Shown: one piece after another, positions 28,922 to 38,500 of the stretch
Layout: each line of letters opens with the position of its first letter
Numbering within the stretch: the first letter of the stretch is position 1
Source: an uncultured Litorivicinus sp.
GTDB lineage: Bacteria > Pseudomonadota > Gammaproteobacteria > Pseudomonadales > Litorivicinaceae
Assembly: GCA_902541775.1 (NCBI GenBank)
Contig: CACBSE010000004.1
Span: forward strand, 1 to 64,000
DNA length: 64,000 bases
Reading direction: 5' to 3'
Translations under genes and position numbers: made by a program
Notes under the pieces: generated by a model
What the model was told of the DNA's origin: nothing
The model's database searches: none
Seen by the model: only the letters and a program-made list of their open reading frames with translations

Positions 28922-29401
28922 TTGATTATGTTGCGAATCGCAAGTGTTCTTTTGATGTGTGTGACATATTCTGTCAATGCCGCAGATATGTCGGTTGATC
29001 AGGCGGTATCGCGGCTTCTGAAAGATATCCAACAAGAGGTCGAAGTGCTCAAGGTTCCCGTTCCGTCAAAGGCCCAGGTTAACCAAGAGAGACAAGCTGG
29101 TAAATCTGGTGGGCAGATCGTGACCACTGGTACGCATCGTGTCCGACGTGGTGAAACCCTGGACATGGTGATCCGAAAAGTCGTACCAAATTCGGCAATA
29201 CAACCGCGAATCTTGCGTCAGGCATTTGTGCGAGCGAATCCACATGCGTTTCGGCGTAGTAATCCCAACTGGTTGTATGCAGGTGCGGTGCTTCAGATTC
29301 CGGATATCGAGCATTTGCGCCAGGTTATTTTTAAGAACTCACCCAATCGGCTGAAGAAGAATATAAGTGATGAGAAAGCTGGCTGGGTAAGGTTTCCATA
29401 G
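28922..29401 (+). CDS. Periplasmic protein with LysM/FimV-like domain
   Basis: Signal peptide; 'HRVRRGETLDMVIRKVV...NPNWLYAGAVLQIP' is LysM-like. Confidence 0.6.
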   Translation: MIMLRIASVLLMCVTYSVNAADMSVDQAVSRLLKDIQQEVEVLKVPVPSKAQVNQERQAGKSGGQIVTTGTHRVRRGETLDMVIRKVVPNSAIQPRILRQAFVRANPHAFRRSNPNWLYAGAVLQIPDIEHLRQVIFKNSPNRLKKNISDEKAGWVRFP

Positions 29402-31054
29402 ATGGTGTCGCCGATCTCAAATCATCTGAGATCGAAGTTCGAACCCATGAGTCTCGAGCGGGTTCTACAGGCAAGCTATGGTAGCCGATTAGCAATTAGT
29501 GGCGATAGCGCTCAGTATACGCTGAGTTACGACACAGCCACAAAATCAGTGGTTTTGAAGGTGTTAACGCCGCGAGCAAATCAAGTCATTCCTGTATCAG
29601 CATCGCAAGATTTGATGTCCTTAGTGATCAAACATGGGTCTCTACGACTGGTTATAGCTGAGCCTGGTCCAGCTGATGCTGTGACTTTTCGGGGTGTGAT
29701 ACCAACGCCCCAACCGACGCAAGTCGTCCTGACTTATCGGTTCGATACGAGTGACACGAAGATTCAGCCGGCTGAGCAAATAAGCCAGCACGGAATCAAC
29801 GAAAGACATCCATTATTTTCAGTGATCAGTCGGATCGATGCGCGCCAAGTAAATGGCGCTTTATCCCAGCGACTAAGGCCTTTGATGGTCGACCAAACAG
29901 TCTCGATTTCGCCTGAGCCCAATCGTTTAGAAAACTCCGATCAACTTGTTCGTTCGGTGGTAGCATCGTTGCCAACGATCGAAGGGAACAAGAGCATGCT
30001 AATCCCAGATATCAATCCTGCAATGCCTCGACCCATTGGTCCCGATGCGTTGCCAAATAACGTACCGATTTCTCAGCCAATCGCTGCTGAGCTTGGGCTA
30101 AAACCTGGGCAGGTTGTTCAAGCGCTAGTCGCAAATGCTGGGGATAAAATGGCCTTGCAATTAAAAAATGGTGAAATTCCATTGCCCTCGAACCTTCGAC
30201 TTCCGGAGGGACAAGTTCAATTGCGAGTGATGCAGGGTCCCCAGGGTCTTCTATTGAGTTTTGTTGGAGCACAGACAGTGCCTGCTAGCCAAGCTGCAGC
30301 AGTTGGCGGCGTTTCTGCTGCTCTCGCCAATATTTTGGCGAGACCTGCCGGTAAGTCGCAGATCCAGAGTGTATTTTCGCCACGTGCTATGGAGTCTCTT
30401 CTTTCCGGCCAAGGGCTTGACCGCGAGGCTGGGGTGCTGCAAAACAGTCGTCTTGACTCAAATACGCTGAACGCACAAGCGATCGCTCGGGCTGTACAAT
30501 TTGGTGGGTTGAACACTGAAAGAGCTGTACTCGATGGAGTCACTTTGTCAGCTCAGACGTTGAAACCTTGGTTACGACAGATTTTGCGGCTCTTGCCTGC
30601 GCAGTCAGAAATCGCATCGAGGTTCTCTGACCTGATTAGAGACGTTGAGCGATTCCAACTCGATGCGATGCCAAATACTGGTAATCGAGATCACATCGGG
30701 ATGTCGGCGCTTTTGTTATTCAGGGATCAACTTCCCGTGGAACTTATTTTTGAGCGTTTGCCTTCGGCGGATGATGATGGCGCTTCAATATGGGTGATTA
30801 ATGTGCATACGTCGCTCGAGCATTTGGGCGAGATTTGGATGAAGTCGACCTTTTCAAGAAAAGATGTTGATTTGGTCATGTGGGCTATCGAACCGAAAAC
30901 AGCAAGTCTTGCAAAGGAAGCATCGATCGATTTGAAAGAAGCCTTTTCCGAAATTGGTCTGACTGTCCGGACCATTCAGATATTGAATTCTGAGCGAACA
31001 AACTTCCCTGATCGTGGTAAGCCAATGCATTCGAATTTGGATTTGCAGGCATGA
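29402..31054 (+). CDS. Second FliK-like hook-length control protein
   Basis: C-terminal 'SIWVINVHTSLEHLGEIWMKSTFSRKDVDLVMWAIEP...LKEAFSEIGLTVRTIQIL' is Flg_hook-like. Confidence 0.65.
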   Translation: MVSPISNHLRSKFEPMSLERVLQASYGSRLAISGDSAQYTLSYDTATKSVVLKVLTPRANQVIPVSASQDLMSLVIKHGSLRLVIAEPGPADAVTFRGVIPTPQPTQVVLTYRFDTSDTKIQPAEQISQHGINERHPLFSVISRIDARQVNGALSQRLRPLMVDQTVSISPEPNRLENSDQLVRSVVASLPTIEGNKSMLIPDINPAMPRPIGPDALPNNVPISQPIAAELGLKPGQVVQALVANAGDKMALQLKNGEIPLPSNLRLPEGQVQLRVMQGPQGLLLSFVGAQTVPASQAAAVGGVSAALANILARPAGKSQIQSVFSPRAMESLLSGQGLDREAGVLQNSRLDSNTLNAQAIARAVQFGGLNTERAVLDGVTLSAQTLKPWLRQILRLLPAQSEIASRFSDLIRDVERFQLDAMPNTGNRDHIGMSALLLFRDQLPVELIFERLPSADDDGASIWVINVHTSLEHLGEIWMKSTFSRKDVDLVMWAIEPKTASLAKEASIDLKEAFSEIGLTVRTIQILNSERTNFPDRGKPMHSNLDLQA

Positions 31055-31320
31055 AGTTGCAAAAGAAGAAAGCCGTTGCGCTTGAATATGGTGCGCAAGA
31101 ATCGCCTACGTTGATTGCTAAAGGGAAGGATGATCTGGCTTTAGAGATCATTGAAGAGGCTAAAAAACATGGGATTTTTATTGCTGAGGATCCACAGCTC
31201 GTCGCTGCTTTGTCGCAGGTTGGCCTATCCGAGGAAATTCCAGAAGAGTTGTATCATGCTGTTGCTGTGATGCTTGCCTGGGCCTACTGGCTCAAGGGTC
31301 TCTCGCCAACAGAACAATGA
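31051..31320 (+). CDS. FlhB C-terminal domain paralog (FlhX/YlqH-like)
   Basis: 89 aa 'KKKAVALEYGAQESPTLIAKGKDDLALEIIEEAKKHGIFIAEDPQLVAAL...IPEELYHAVAVMLAWAY'; ATGA overlap with upstream. Confidence 0.88.
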   Translation: MKLQKKKAVALEYGAQESPTLIAKGKDDLALEIIEEAKKHGIFIAEDPQLVAALSQVGLSEEIPEELYHAVAVMLAWAYWLKGLSPTEQ

Positions 31321-31330
31321 AGACGTTGAT

Positions 31331-31900
31331 CTATTTTTGATCTCTTGCCGGATGGTATTGCGGTTTAACCGAGATCAAGGGTTGTGCGTGCGGTGGAAGT
31401 TGCTGTGTTTGTAATAGTAAGTCAACAGATCGCTCGATAGCCTTTGGGTACCAGCGACAGACGGCAAGACCAGTGAGTCCGAGTGATAGAAAAATTAATA
31501 ACGTTGCTTTCATGCGAATTGACACTGGCTGGCTCTGATTGAGCGTGATGAGCCCAGATGAAATCCAAGTATCAGGGCCAATTGCCTCTGCACTAATGCG
31601 TGACCAAACCCCAAATTCGCAAACGACTGTAATTGGATCGTTTTTATTTTTTTGACTTAAGACATTTGAAAAAACTGTTGGTAGGTCTCTAATGTTGACT
31701 CGATTCGCGTTGACGAAGGCAAAACGATGCACAGGCTCACCGTTATCGCAGGAGATATTTGGCCGAGGTTGCCATTGGGTCATCGAAGTTTGACTGATAT
31801 TCACGAAAGCAATTAAAAGAAAAAGGCCAGCAATGATCATTGTAACCCGGAGCAACCCAGGGTCTGTTTGTTGAAGAGCGGGTTCGGATTTACGCATCAC
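31331..31900 (-). CDS. Uncharacterised membrane protein with SH3-like region
   Basis: Two hydrophobic segments flanking 'VNANRVNIRDLPTVFSNVLSQ...VVCEFGVWSRIS'. Confidence 0.5.
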   Translation of the reverse strand: MMRKSEPALQQTDPGLLRVTMIIAGLFLLIAFVNISQTSMTQWQPRPNISCDNGEPVHRFAFVNANRVNIRDLPTVFSNVLSQKNKNDPITVVCEFGVWSRISAEAIGPDTWISSGLITLNQSQPVSIRMKATLLIFLSLGLTGLAVCRWYPKAIERSVDLLLQTQQLPPHAQPLISVKPQYHPARDQK

Positions 31901-32306
31901 CAGATAAAATTGAACGCCGAGTTGCCCGTGTCGTACCCAGTTTTGTATAAAGCTCTAAAGTCGCTGACGGGTCTTGATTTTGGAGCGCAGATAGTGCCCC
32001 ACGAATGCTGTCTAACTGCTTCGAAATCAGTAGTTCATTACGCTGATGCGATCGCTTGCACCTTTCAAGCAGGGTCGTTATTTCGTTCCAGATCGGATCA
32101 TTCAGCAGTTGTTGTGTTGTAGCCTGATCAAGCTTCTCGCCGATGAAATCCAAACCAGCTAAGACCTCTAAAATTTTGAGTTTTTCAGCTTGAAGCGCTT
32201 CGAAAAACTCTAAATTCTGACTTTTTAGTGCTTCGAATTCTTCTGTGAGGAGAGAATCCAAACGTTTCGCAGAATTTAGAGTTTTCAATAGTTGCGTCGA
32301 CTGCAT
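31890..32306 (-). CDS. flgN: FlgN-like flagellar chaperone
   Basis: Helical 138 aa 'LLTEEFEALKSQNLEFFEALQAEKLKILEVL'; adjacent to flgM. Confidence 0.75.
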   Translation of the reverse strand: MQSTQLLKTLNSAKRLDSLLTEEFEALKSQNLEFFEALQAEKLKILEVLAGLDFIGEKLDQATTQQLLNDPIWNEITTLLERCKRSHQRNELLISKQLDSIRGALSALQNQDPSATLELYTKLGTTRATRRSILSGDA

Positions 32307-32315
32307 TCCCGAAGG

Positions 32316-32606
32316 CTACAGTAACTTCTCAATCTCCGTAAAGCCCTCTGCAATTCTCTTTGGATCCAATGGATAATTTCCATCTGCAAGCGCTTGTTTG
32401 ATCTGAGCGACCTTCACTTCGTCAAAACCGGCACGCTCCAACTCTACGACTGTTTCGTCGCTCAGTTGCACTTCATCTGAAATCTGACGGGCGGCTGATG
32501 CACTTTGAGATTCAACATCCGCACTTCTTAACTCGTCGTCTTTCTTTTGTTCGGGCTTTATTGCAGACAATGCTTTCGCACCGACGCCTGAAATTGGATC
32601 TGTCAT
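32316..32606 (-). CDS. flgM: Anti-sigma-28 factor FlgM
   Basis: 'DEVQLSDETVVELERAGFDEVKVAQIKQALADGNYPLDPKRIAEGFTEIEKLL'; ATG 32606 preferred over 32657. Confidence 0.88.
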   Translation of the reverse strand: MTDPISGVGAKALSAIKPEQKKDDELRSADVESQSASAARQISDEVQLSDETVVELERAGFDEVKVAQIKQALADGNYPLDPKRIAEGFTEIEKLL

Positions 32607-32645
32607 TTCCGTCTCCTCACAATCTGGAACGACCTTACGATCTGA

Positions 32646-32672
32646 AGATCGACCCAAGTCCCTATAACTTTA
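32646..32672 (-). promoter_or_regulatory. Candidate sigma-28 promoter of flgM
   Basis: Minus strand TAAAGTTA-N11-GTCGATCT. Confidence 0.55.
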
Positions 32673-32704
32673 GCAATTTTTTGAAAAAAAGTCTCGGGCT
32701 GGTG

Positions 32705-33754
32705 CTAGAGGCCTCGCGCCTCATGTCGACCAATAACAATTCCCCTGATTTTTTTACCAGAATCTGGATTTTTTAGCAGAACCTGTTCGCCAATTTTACC
32801 ATTTTCCATCGCGATGGTTTCGACGGTAATCTCAAGTGCACCACGCTTGATGACCAGGCGAACAGTCTCATTTTTACGAACAAGGTCTGCGGCAACGAAG
32901 TCACTCGCATTCAGTCGTTGCCCAGCGCGTATTGTCCGTGTTGCCTCGAGTCCAATGATTTCTTCGACCCTCGTTAAGGCTTGAGGCCCATAGCTTGTGA
33001 TTGCCTCGAGCTTTGATTCCACCAGTTTTTCAGTAATGACCTGTCCGTTAACGATGGTTGTTTTTGCGATCAATACCCGTTCTGCGATTTCGATATCGCT
33101 CGCCTGGATTGAATGACCGGGCCTCAGCTGTGTTCTGGCGATAACGGTTTGCTTGGGCCATTGTGTGACGGGTTTACTCGAGGCATCCTGCGTTTGCCTT
33201 TCAATAGAAAGATCTTCAAGTCGGATCACTTCTCCGGCCTCATAGGGTCGATTTGGGATGTAGATAGCGATTTCTTCGCCCAAGAGATCAGGAGTAACGA
33301 CATCACCTTCTGACACGTTTTCGCGAACAACTCGCCCAAGAATTTCTTCTTGGCTAAGGGGCTCTGGCGGACGAGCACTATCGATTGACTGATAAACGAC
33401 GTGATCCTGATGAACTTCAGTTCCTTCGACCAAATTTTGCGTGAAAGTCCAAGCAAATCGTTGCTGTTCGATCTTTACCCGTAAATATCTTTTCCACGAT
33501 GGGTTCTCGCAGACGACTTCGACGGTTTTTTGATTATTGGTAAACGGGAACCTGATGGCGAGGTTGGATTGACAGTTTGCGATGGGAATCCGTCGATCCG
33601 GCGGAGTGACTTCGATTAAATCCCGATGGAGCGACTGATCGTTTGCGATCCAATCGGTGGTAACGGCCACAAGTGCCTCGTGGCCACCCGGAAATTCCCC
33701 AGCTTGAACCGTAGGAAGTGAAAGAATTCCAAAGAGCAAGAACAGTGCACGCAT
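32705..33754 (-). CDS. flgA: Flagella basal body P-ring formation protein FlgA
   Basis: SAF-like domain 'RTQLRPGHSIQASDIEIAERVL...TRTIRAGQRLNASDFVAADLVRKNETVRLVIKRGALEITVE'; ATG 33754 gives a signal peptide (ORF track begins 33805). Confidence 0.9.
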   Translation of the reverse strand: MRALFLLFGILSLPTVQAGEFPGGHEALVAVTTDWIANDQSLHRDLIEVTPPDRRIPIANCQSNLAIRFPFTNNQKTVEVVCENPSWKRYLRVKIEQQRFAWTFTQNLVEGTEVHQDHVVYQSIDSARPPEPLSQEEILGRVVRENVSEGDVVTPDLLGEEIAIYIPNRPYEAGEVIRLEDLSIERQTQDASSKPVTQWPKQTVIARTQLRPGHSIQASDIEIAERVLIAKTTIVNGQVITEKLVESKLEAITSYGPQALTRVEEIIGLEATRTIRAGQRLNASDFVAADLVRKNETVRLVIKRGALEITVETIAMENGKIGEQVLLKNPDSGKKIRGIVIGRHEARGL

Positions 33755-33875
33755 GGGTGCAGTATGCGACTCCGGCCAAAGAATGCAAACGATGCCGGCA
33801 TACATTTGCCGTTTTGCCGTCCAGGCTCATGATCGGAATAGCTGTTAGAAAGGGTCTGGACCAAAAAACTCTGTT

Positions 33876-33891
33876 TGGCATACGGATTGCT
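33876..33891 (+). promoter_or_regulatory. Candidate sigma-54 promoter of the flgBCDE... operon
   Basis: TGGCATACGGATTGCT; near-consensus, 67 nt before flgB. Confidence 0.75.
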
Positions 33892-33957
33892 TCAACGAGA
33901 ACCAGAAAACCATGTTGACGTAATCGACAGGATTTCAAAAAACTTTAGAGGTCAGAT

Positions 33958-34341
33958 ATGAAATTGCTTGAAAACCCATTTGGCATCCACGAGAAAGCCC
34001 TGTCTGTCAGGAACAAGCGCATGGAGTTGATTTCTGCAAATATTGCAAACGCAGACACGCCACACTTTCGGGCGAAAGATCTTGATTTTAAGAAGGTACT
34101 CGCGAATGCGAATCCGAGTCCGATGGCTGCAACCAACGTTCGGCACTTTGATACCGGAGAGGTTGAAGATCCCCACGGTATCGTCTTCCGTAATCCTTAC
34201 AACACCGCGGTCGATGGTAACACTGTCGAAATCAACGTCGAGCAAGCCAAGTATGGTGAGGCAGCAATACAGTATCAAGCAACACTTCAATTTCTAGAGA
34301 ATCGAATTTCTGGAATACGCAAATCGTTACGTGGTGAATAA
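33958..34341 (+). CDS. flgB: Flagellar basal-body rod protein FlgB
   Basis: 'RNKRMELISANIANADTPHFRAKDLDFKKVL'. Confidence 0.96.
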   Translation: MKLLENPFGIHEKALSVRNKRMELISANIANADTPHFRAKDLDFKKVLANANPSPMAATNVRHFDTGEVEDPHGIVFRNPYNTAVDGNTVEINVEQAKYGEAAIQYQATLQFLENRISGIRKSLRGE

Positions 34342-34353
34342 GGGGCCATAACA

Positions 34354-34776
34354 ATGCTGAAAAATATATTTGCGATCGCCGGTACAGCCCTCTCGGCACA
34401 GACCATCCGGATGAATACGACAGCGTCTAACCTGGCGAACGCGGGATCCGTCTCTCCGACCGAAGCCGAAGCATTTCGAGCTAAGCGTCCAGTCTTCAGG
34501 GCCTTGGTCGATCAAGCGGACCTGAATGCCGGGTTCAATACGCTAGGAGGCGTCAAAGTCAAAGAAGTTGTGGACAGCACCGAACCGGTTCGTAAGGTCC
34601 ATGATCCGGGTAACCCCGAGGCAAATGATGAAGGATTTATCTTTTTATCGAATGTGAACGAGGTGACGGAAATGGTTGAAATGGTCGCCGCATCACGCTC
34701 ATTCCAAAACAACGTCGAAGTGGTGACGACTGCACGTCAATTGATGATGCGAACGCTGGATATTACTAAGGCTTAA
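34354..34776 (+). CDS. flgC: Flagellar basal-body rod protein FlgC
   Basis: 'IAGTALSAQTIRMNTTASNLANAGSVS...NVNEVTEMVEMVAASRSFQNNVEVVTTARQLMMRTLDI'. Confidence 0.97.
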   Translation: MLKNIFAIAGTALSAQTIRMNTTASNLANAGSVSPTEAEAFRAKRPVFRALVDQADLNAGFNTLGGVKVKEVVDSTEPVRKVHDPGNPEANDEGFIFLSNVNEVTEMVEMVAASRSFQNNVEVVTTARQLMMRTLDITKA

Positions 34777-34779
34777 ATC

Positions 34780-35508
34780 ATGAATACGGAAATTTCACTC
34801 GCATCGACAGGGACCTTGACCAAAGCGGAATATGATGAGTCTCAGCTTCTGAAATCGGCGGAAGATGAACTTGATCGGAGTGCTTTCTTAAAGCTCCTTA
34901 CCACGCAGTTACAAAACCAAAATCCATTAGATCCAATGAAAAACGAGGCATTTGTGGCTCAATTGGCCCAGTTCTCACAACTCGAAGGAATTACCAATAT
35001 GTCCACGTCACTGACCGACGTGGCGGACGTCATTCGATCCGATCGAATCATGAGCGGTGCTAACTTGGTCGGTAAGTCGGTTTTTGGACAGACTGGACGG
35101 ATAAGTACTGATGGGGAAACGCCAGAAAAAATTGAAGTTTCATTGCCCTACGGCGCAGAGCAGGTTGATATAGGTATTTACGATCTCGAAACGGGTGTCT
35201 TGGTACGGTCTATCGTTGCCGGCCCACAATCCTCGGGTATTGCCGAGTTTGCATGGGACGGGCGTTATGCGGATGGACAACCGGCGGCCCCGGGCGTCTA
35301 TTTCATTCGGGCCTTAGCAACCATTGATGGCGCTGCCACCGATGTTACTCCAGGAACGTACTCGCAAGTGGAGACGGTCTCCTGGGATGCCCAAACAGCA
35401 AACCTTAATTTGAATTTAGTGGGTGGAGTTGTTCTTCCCATGGATCGAGTTACTCGAATTGGCGAGGGTGGTACTTCACTCGCCGGTAATGAATCAACGG
35501 GAGAATAA
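34780..35508 (+). CDS. flgD: Hook capping protein FlgD
   Basis: 'FLKLLTTQLQNQNPLDPMKNEAFVAQLAQFSQLEGITNM'. Confidence 0.96.
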   Translation: MNTEISLASTGTLTKAEYDESQLLKSAEDELDRSAFLKLLTTQLQNQNPLDPMKNEAFVAQLAQFSQLEGITNMSTSLTDVADVIRSDRIMSGANLVGKSVFGQTGRISTDGETPEKIEVSLPYGAEQVDIGIYDLETGVLVRSIVAGPQSSGIAEFAWDGRYADGQPAAPGVYFIRALATIDGAATDVTPGTYSQVETVSWDAQTANLNLNLVGGVVLPMDRVTRIGEGGTSLAGNESTGE

Positions 35509-35511
35509 GCG

Positions 35512-38500
35512 ATGTCATTCTTTACCTCATTGACGGGTCTAAACGCTGCAACGACACAGCTTTCTGTGACCTCAAACAACATTGCGAACGCAGGGACGAC
35601 AGGTTTTAAACGCTCACGATCAGACTTCGGTGATATTTTTGCGACCTCTCCACTTCAGAAAGCATCGACCGTCGTCGGTCAGGGAACTGCGTTGAAGCAG
35701 GTTACTCAAGAATTCTCTCAGGGTAACATCGAACTCTCTGGAAACTCTCTGGACCTTGCGGTTACCGGTGAAGGATTTTTTCCTCTGCGCTCGGCCGATG
35801 GACAGGATCTGTTCACTCGAAACGGTTCTTTTCTTTTGGACGAACAGAACACGGTGGTGAACTCCGCTGGACAATTTTTGCGAGTCGCCTCTGTTGACTC
35901 CCTCGGTAAAGCTGATTTCCAAGCGGAGCTGGTTCCTCTAACAATTGCACCAAATACGGTGGGACAAGCAATCGCTACCTCTCGAATTGATCTAGCGATT
36001 AACTTCCCAGCTGAATCATTGCCTCAAACGACCGTGAATGAGTCCAATATTGAAACCATCAAACCATTTGATCAAAACGATCCAACGACCTACGCAAAGT
36101 CAGCCGCGGTCACCATATTTGACGAAAACGGTAACGACTTCCTGCTCACCTTTTTCTACCGTCGGGTAGGGGTTGCATCAGCCGATGATCCGTTTAACAA
36201 ATGGCAAACCCATATCGTGCTAGATGGTCAGGAGATTACTCCGGCTCTCGGTCAAGCCACCGCAACTGACCAAACACCACTGTATGTTGATAAATACGGT
36301 AATATCCTGCCTGAGGACGAGTTGCCGACAGCCGTTCGAAATAATGCGGTCTTCAGAAAATACATCTTGGATGATCTTGCCGATCCAAATTTGTCCGCGC
36401 CGGCAAAGGCGTCTGGCACGTTGGTTGGATTACCCTACCTCACTGAGGAGGCAGGGGTAAACTTTGCGCCATCGGTTGCCTCAACCTCAATCTCAGTCGT
36501 CGAGGACGAGTTGGCAGAGATTGGTGATACGTCCCATATCATTGCGACGTCAGCGATTGCAGCGAATACAATTACGATCGCTAGTCACGGTCTAAGCACC
36601 GGTGATCGGGTACTGTACGATGCGCAATCAGGAACAACGGCTACCGGACTGATTGATCAAGCTGAGTATTATGTTGTTAGAGAAAGTGCTTCGACCTTCA
36701 AGCTCGCGACAACTTACGCAAATGCTGTCGCAGACACCCCTGTCACTGTGAATATTTCTGGCGGGAATAACAACCAAACAATTATCCATCGCGAAGTCGT
36801 TTCACTAACGATGAAAGATTCTAATAACGCGGAACTGGCTACTCTTTCTACGGTCACTGCAGCGTCAGCCTCAGTTGATCTGGTCAAAAACGGTGATGTC
36901 GAAGCCAATGACCGTGTTTCGCTAAAACTGACTGATTCTGATGGGACGGCTGTCAACATATCGACCAGCGCACTATCCGCTGACGCGTCGGTTGCTGATG
37001 TCGTTGATGCTTTAAATCGAGCATCGGCCGCGACCGCGGTAAATTTTGCGAGTATTGCATCCGACACGATCACAGCGGTAGGACACGGGTATGAAACCGG
37101 CGACCGGGTTAAGTTTAACTTGCACGGCAGCTCTGCGATCGGTGGCCTCACTGACGGAACTGAGTATCATGTCGTCAAACTGTCGGCGGATACTTTCAAG
37201 ATAGCGACCACTTACGCGAACGCAACCGCGTCGACAGCAGTGACCGTCGGCTCAATTACCAATACGGCGGCAAATACAACGGCAACGTTCGATTCAGCCG
37301 AAGGGACTGGTCAGTATGTTTTCTCAACCGATACAAATGCCGACGGCGATGTGGTTGTTGCCTCTCGAATCGTTATCACACGTGCTGATGGGAAAAATTT
37401 CAGAATCGCGTCCGATATCACCAGGCACTCATTGTCTGGCGAGTCTGCCATCCACGAGAATGTCACCTTAGAGAGCCCCGAGATTAGCTCGACTTCGACG
37501 GCATTGACCCAGGACGGGGTGCGGCTGGACACCAGTACGACGATTGAGGAGCTCGTCTCGGCGTTGCATCGCAGTGCCTCTCAAACGGATTTTAAGATTG
37601 AGCTCTCGACAACTGCCAATAACACGATTGATATCACCAAAGCTGACGGTACTAATTTCTCGGTGACCGCTGATCGACTACCGAATGGAACGACCGGTCT
37701 TCTGACCGCGTTGCAGAGTGAAACACTTGCCGCGCTCGCACAAGGTGGTGTGAGCGACGCAACTTCGAACGGGACGACTGCCCCTGACCTGTCGGCGGCG
37801 TTTGATTTAACAATCGATGAAGACCCTCTCGATCCGAATGCGACCAATTCGCTGACAGTTGATCTGTCTGCTTTAAACGCACCGGAAAATGCCGCCCTAT
37901 CCGGCGACGAGGTTGCCGAGCAGATGACAAAGGAGATTAACCGTCAATTTGGTGATCAACGGTATTTCAATCTAAGCTCGGCGGCGAATCGCCAGTTTCG
38001 GATGACCTTTGATGCTAACCCGAATGATTTGACCGCCGCTCAGGTGGTCGATATCTACATTCCTGCGTCGGCTGTTTATACCGAAAAATCACTGGCGCAG
38101 GAGATTCAGTCTCAACTCAGGGCTGCAACAGGAACACAAGTGGCAGTAAACTATAGTGGTTCATCGAAGGGTTTCGTATTCTCGCCCGAGGATGACACTA
38201 GCCAGCTAACCATTTCCAACGTCCCTGCGTCATCATCGCTGACCGGTTCAGCCGTGCCGAATACACTCTTTGGCCTGAATACCCTGTCTTCAAACTTTAC
38301 GCTGGACTCTCGCGGTCGGTATGCCGCAGAGGTCATTCCTAATGGAAGCCAGATCTTGGCCGATACCGACCAACAACGGTATGGCATCAAAGTTGAATTT
38401 GTTCCTGATGACGAATCGGGGGGCCAGTTCACCATCTCGAGCGGTAAAACGGGGGACGGCTCGGCGATACGGATTGAGAATATGTCTACCGCTGCCCGTA

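Noticed and set aside
33738-33753. AGCAAGAACAGTGCAC as a minus-strand sigma-54 site for flgA
   Set aside because: Lacks the GG of the -24 element and overlaps the flgA start.
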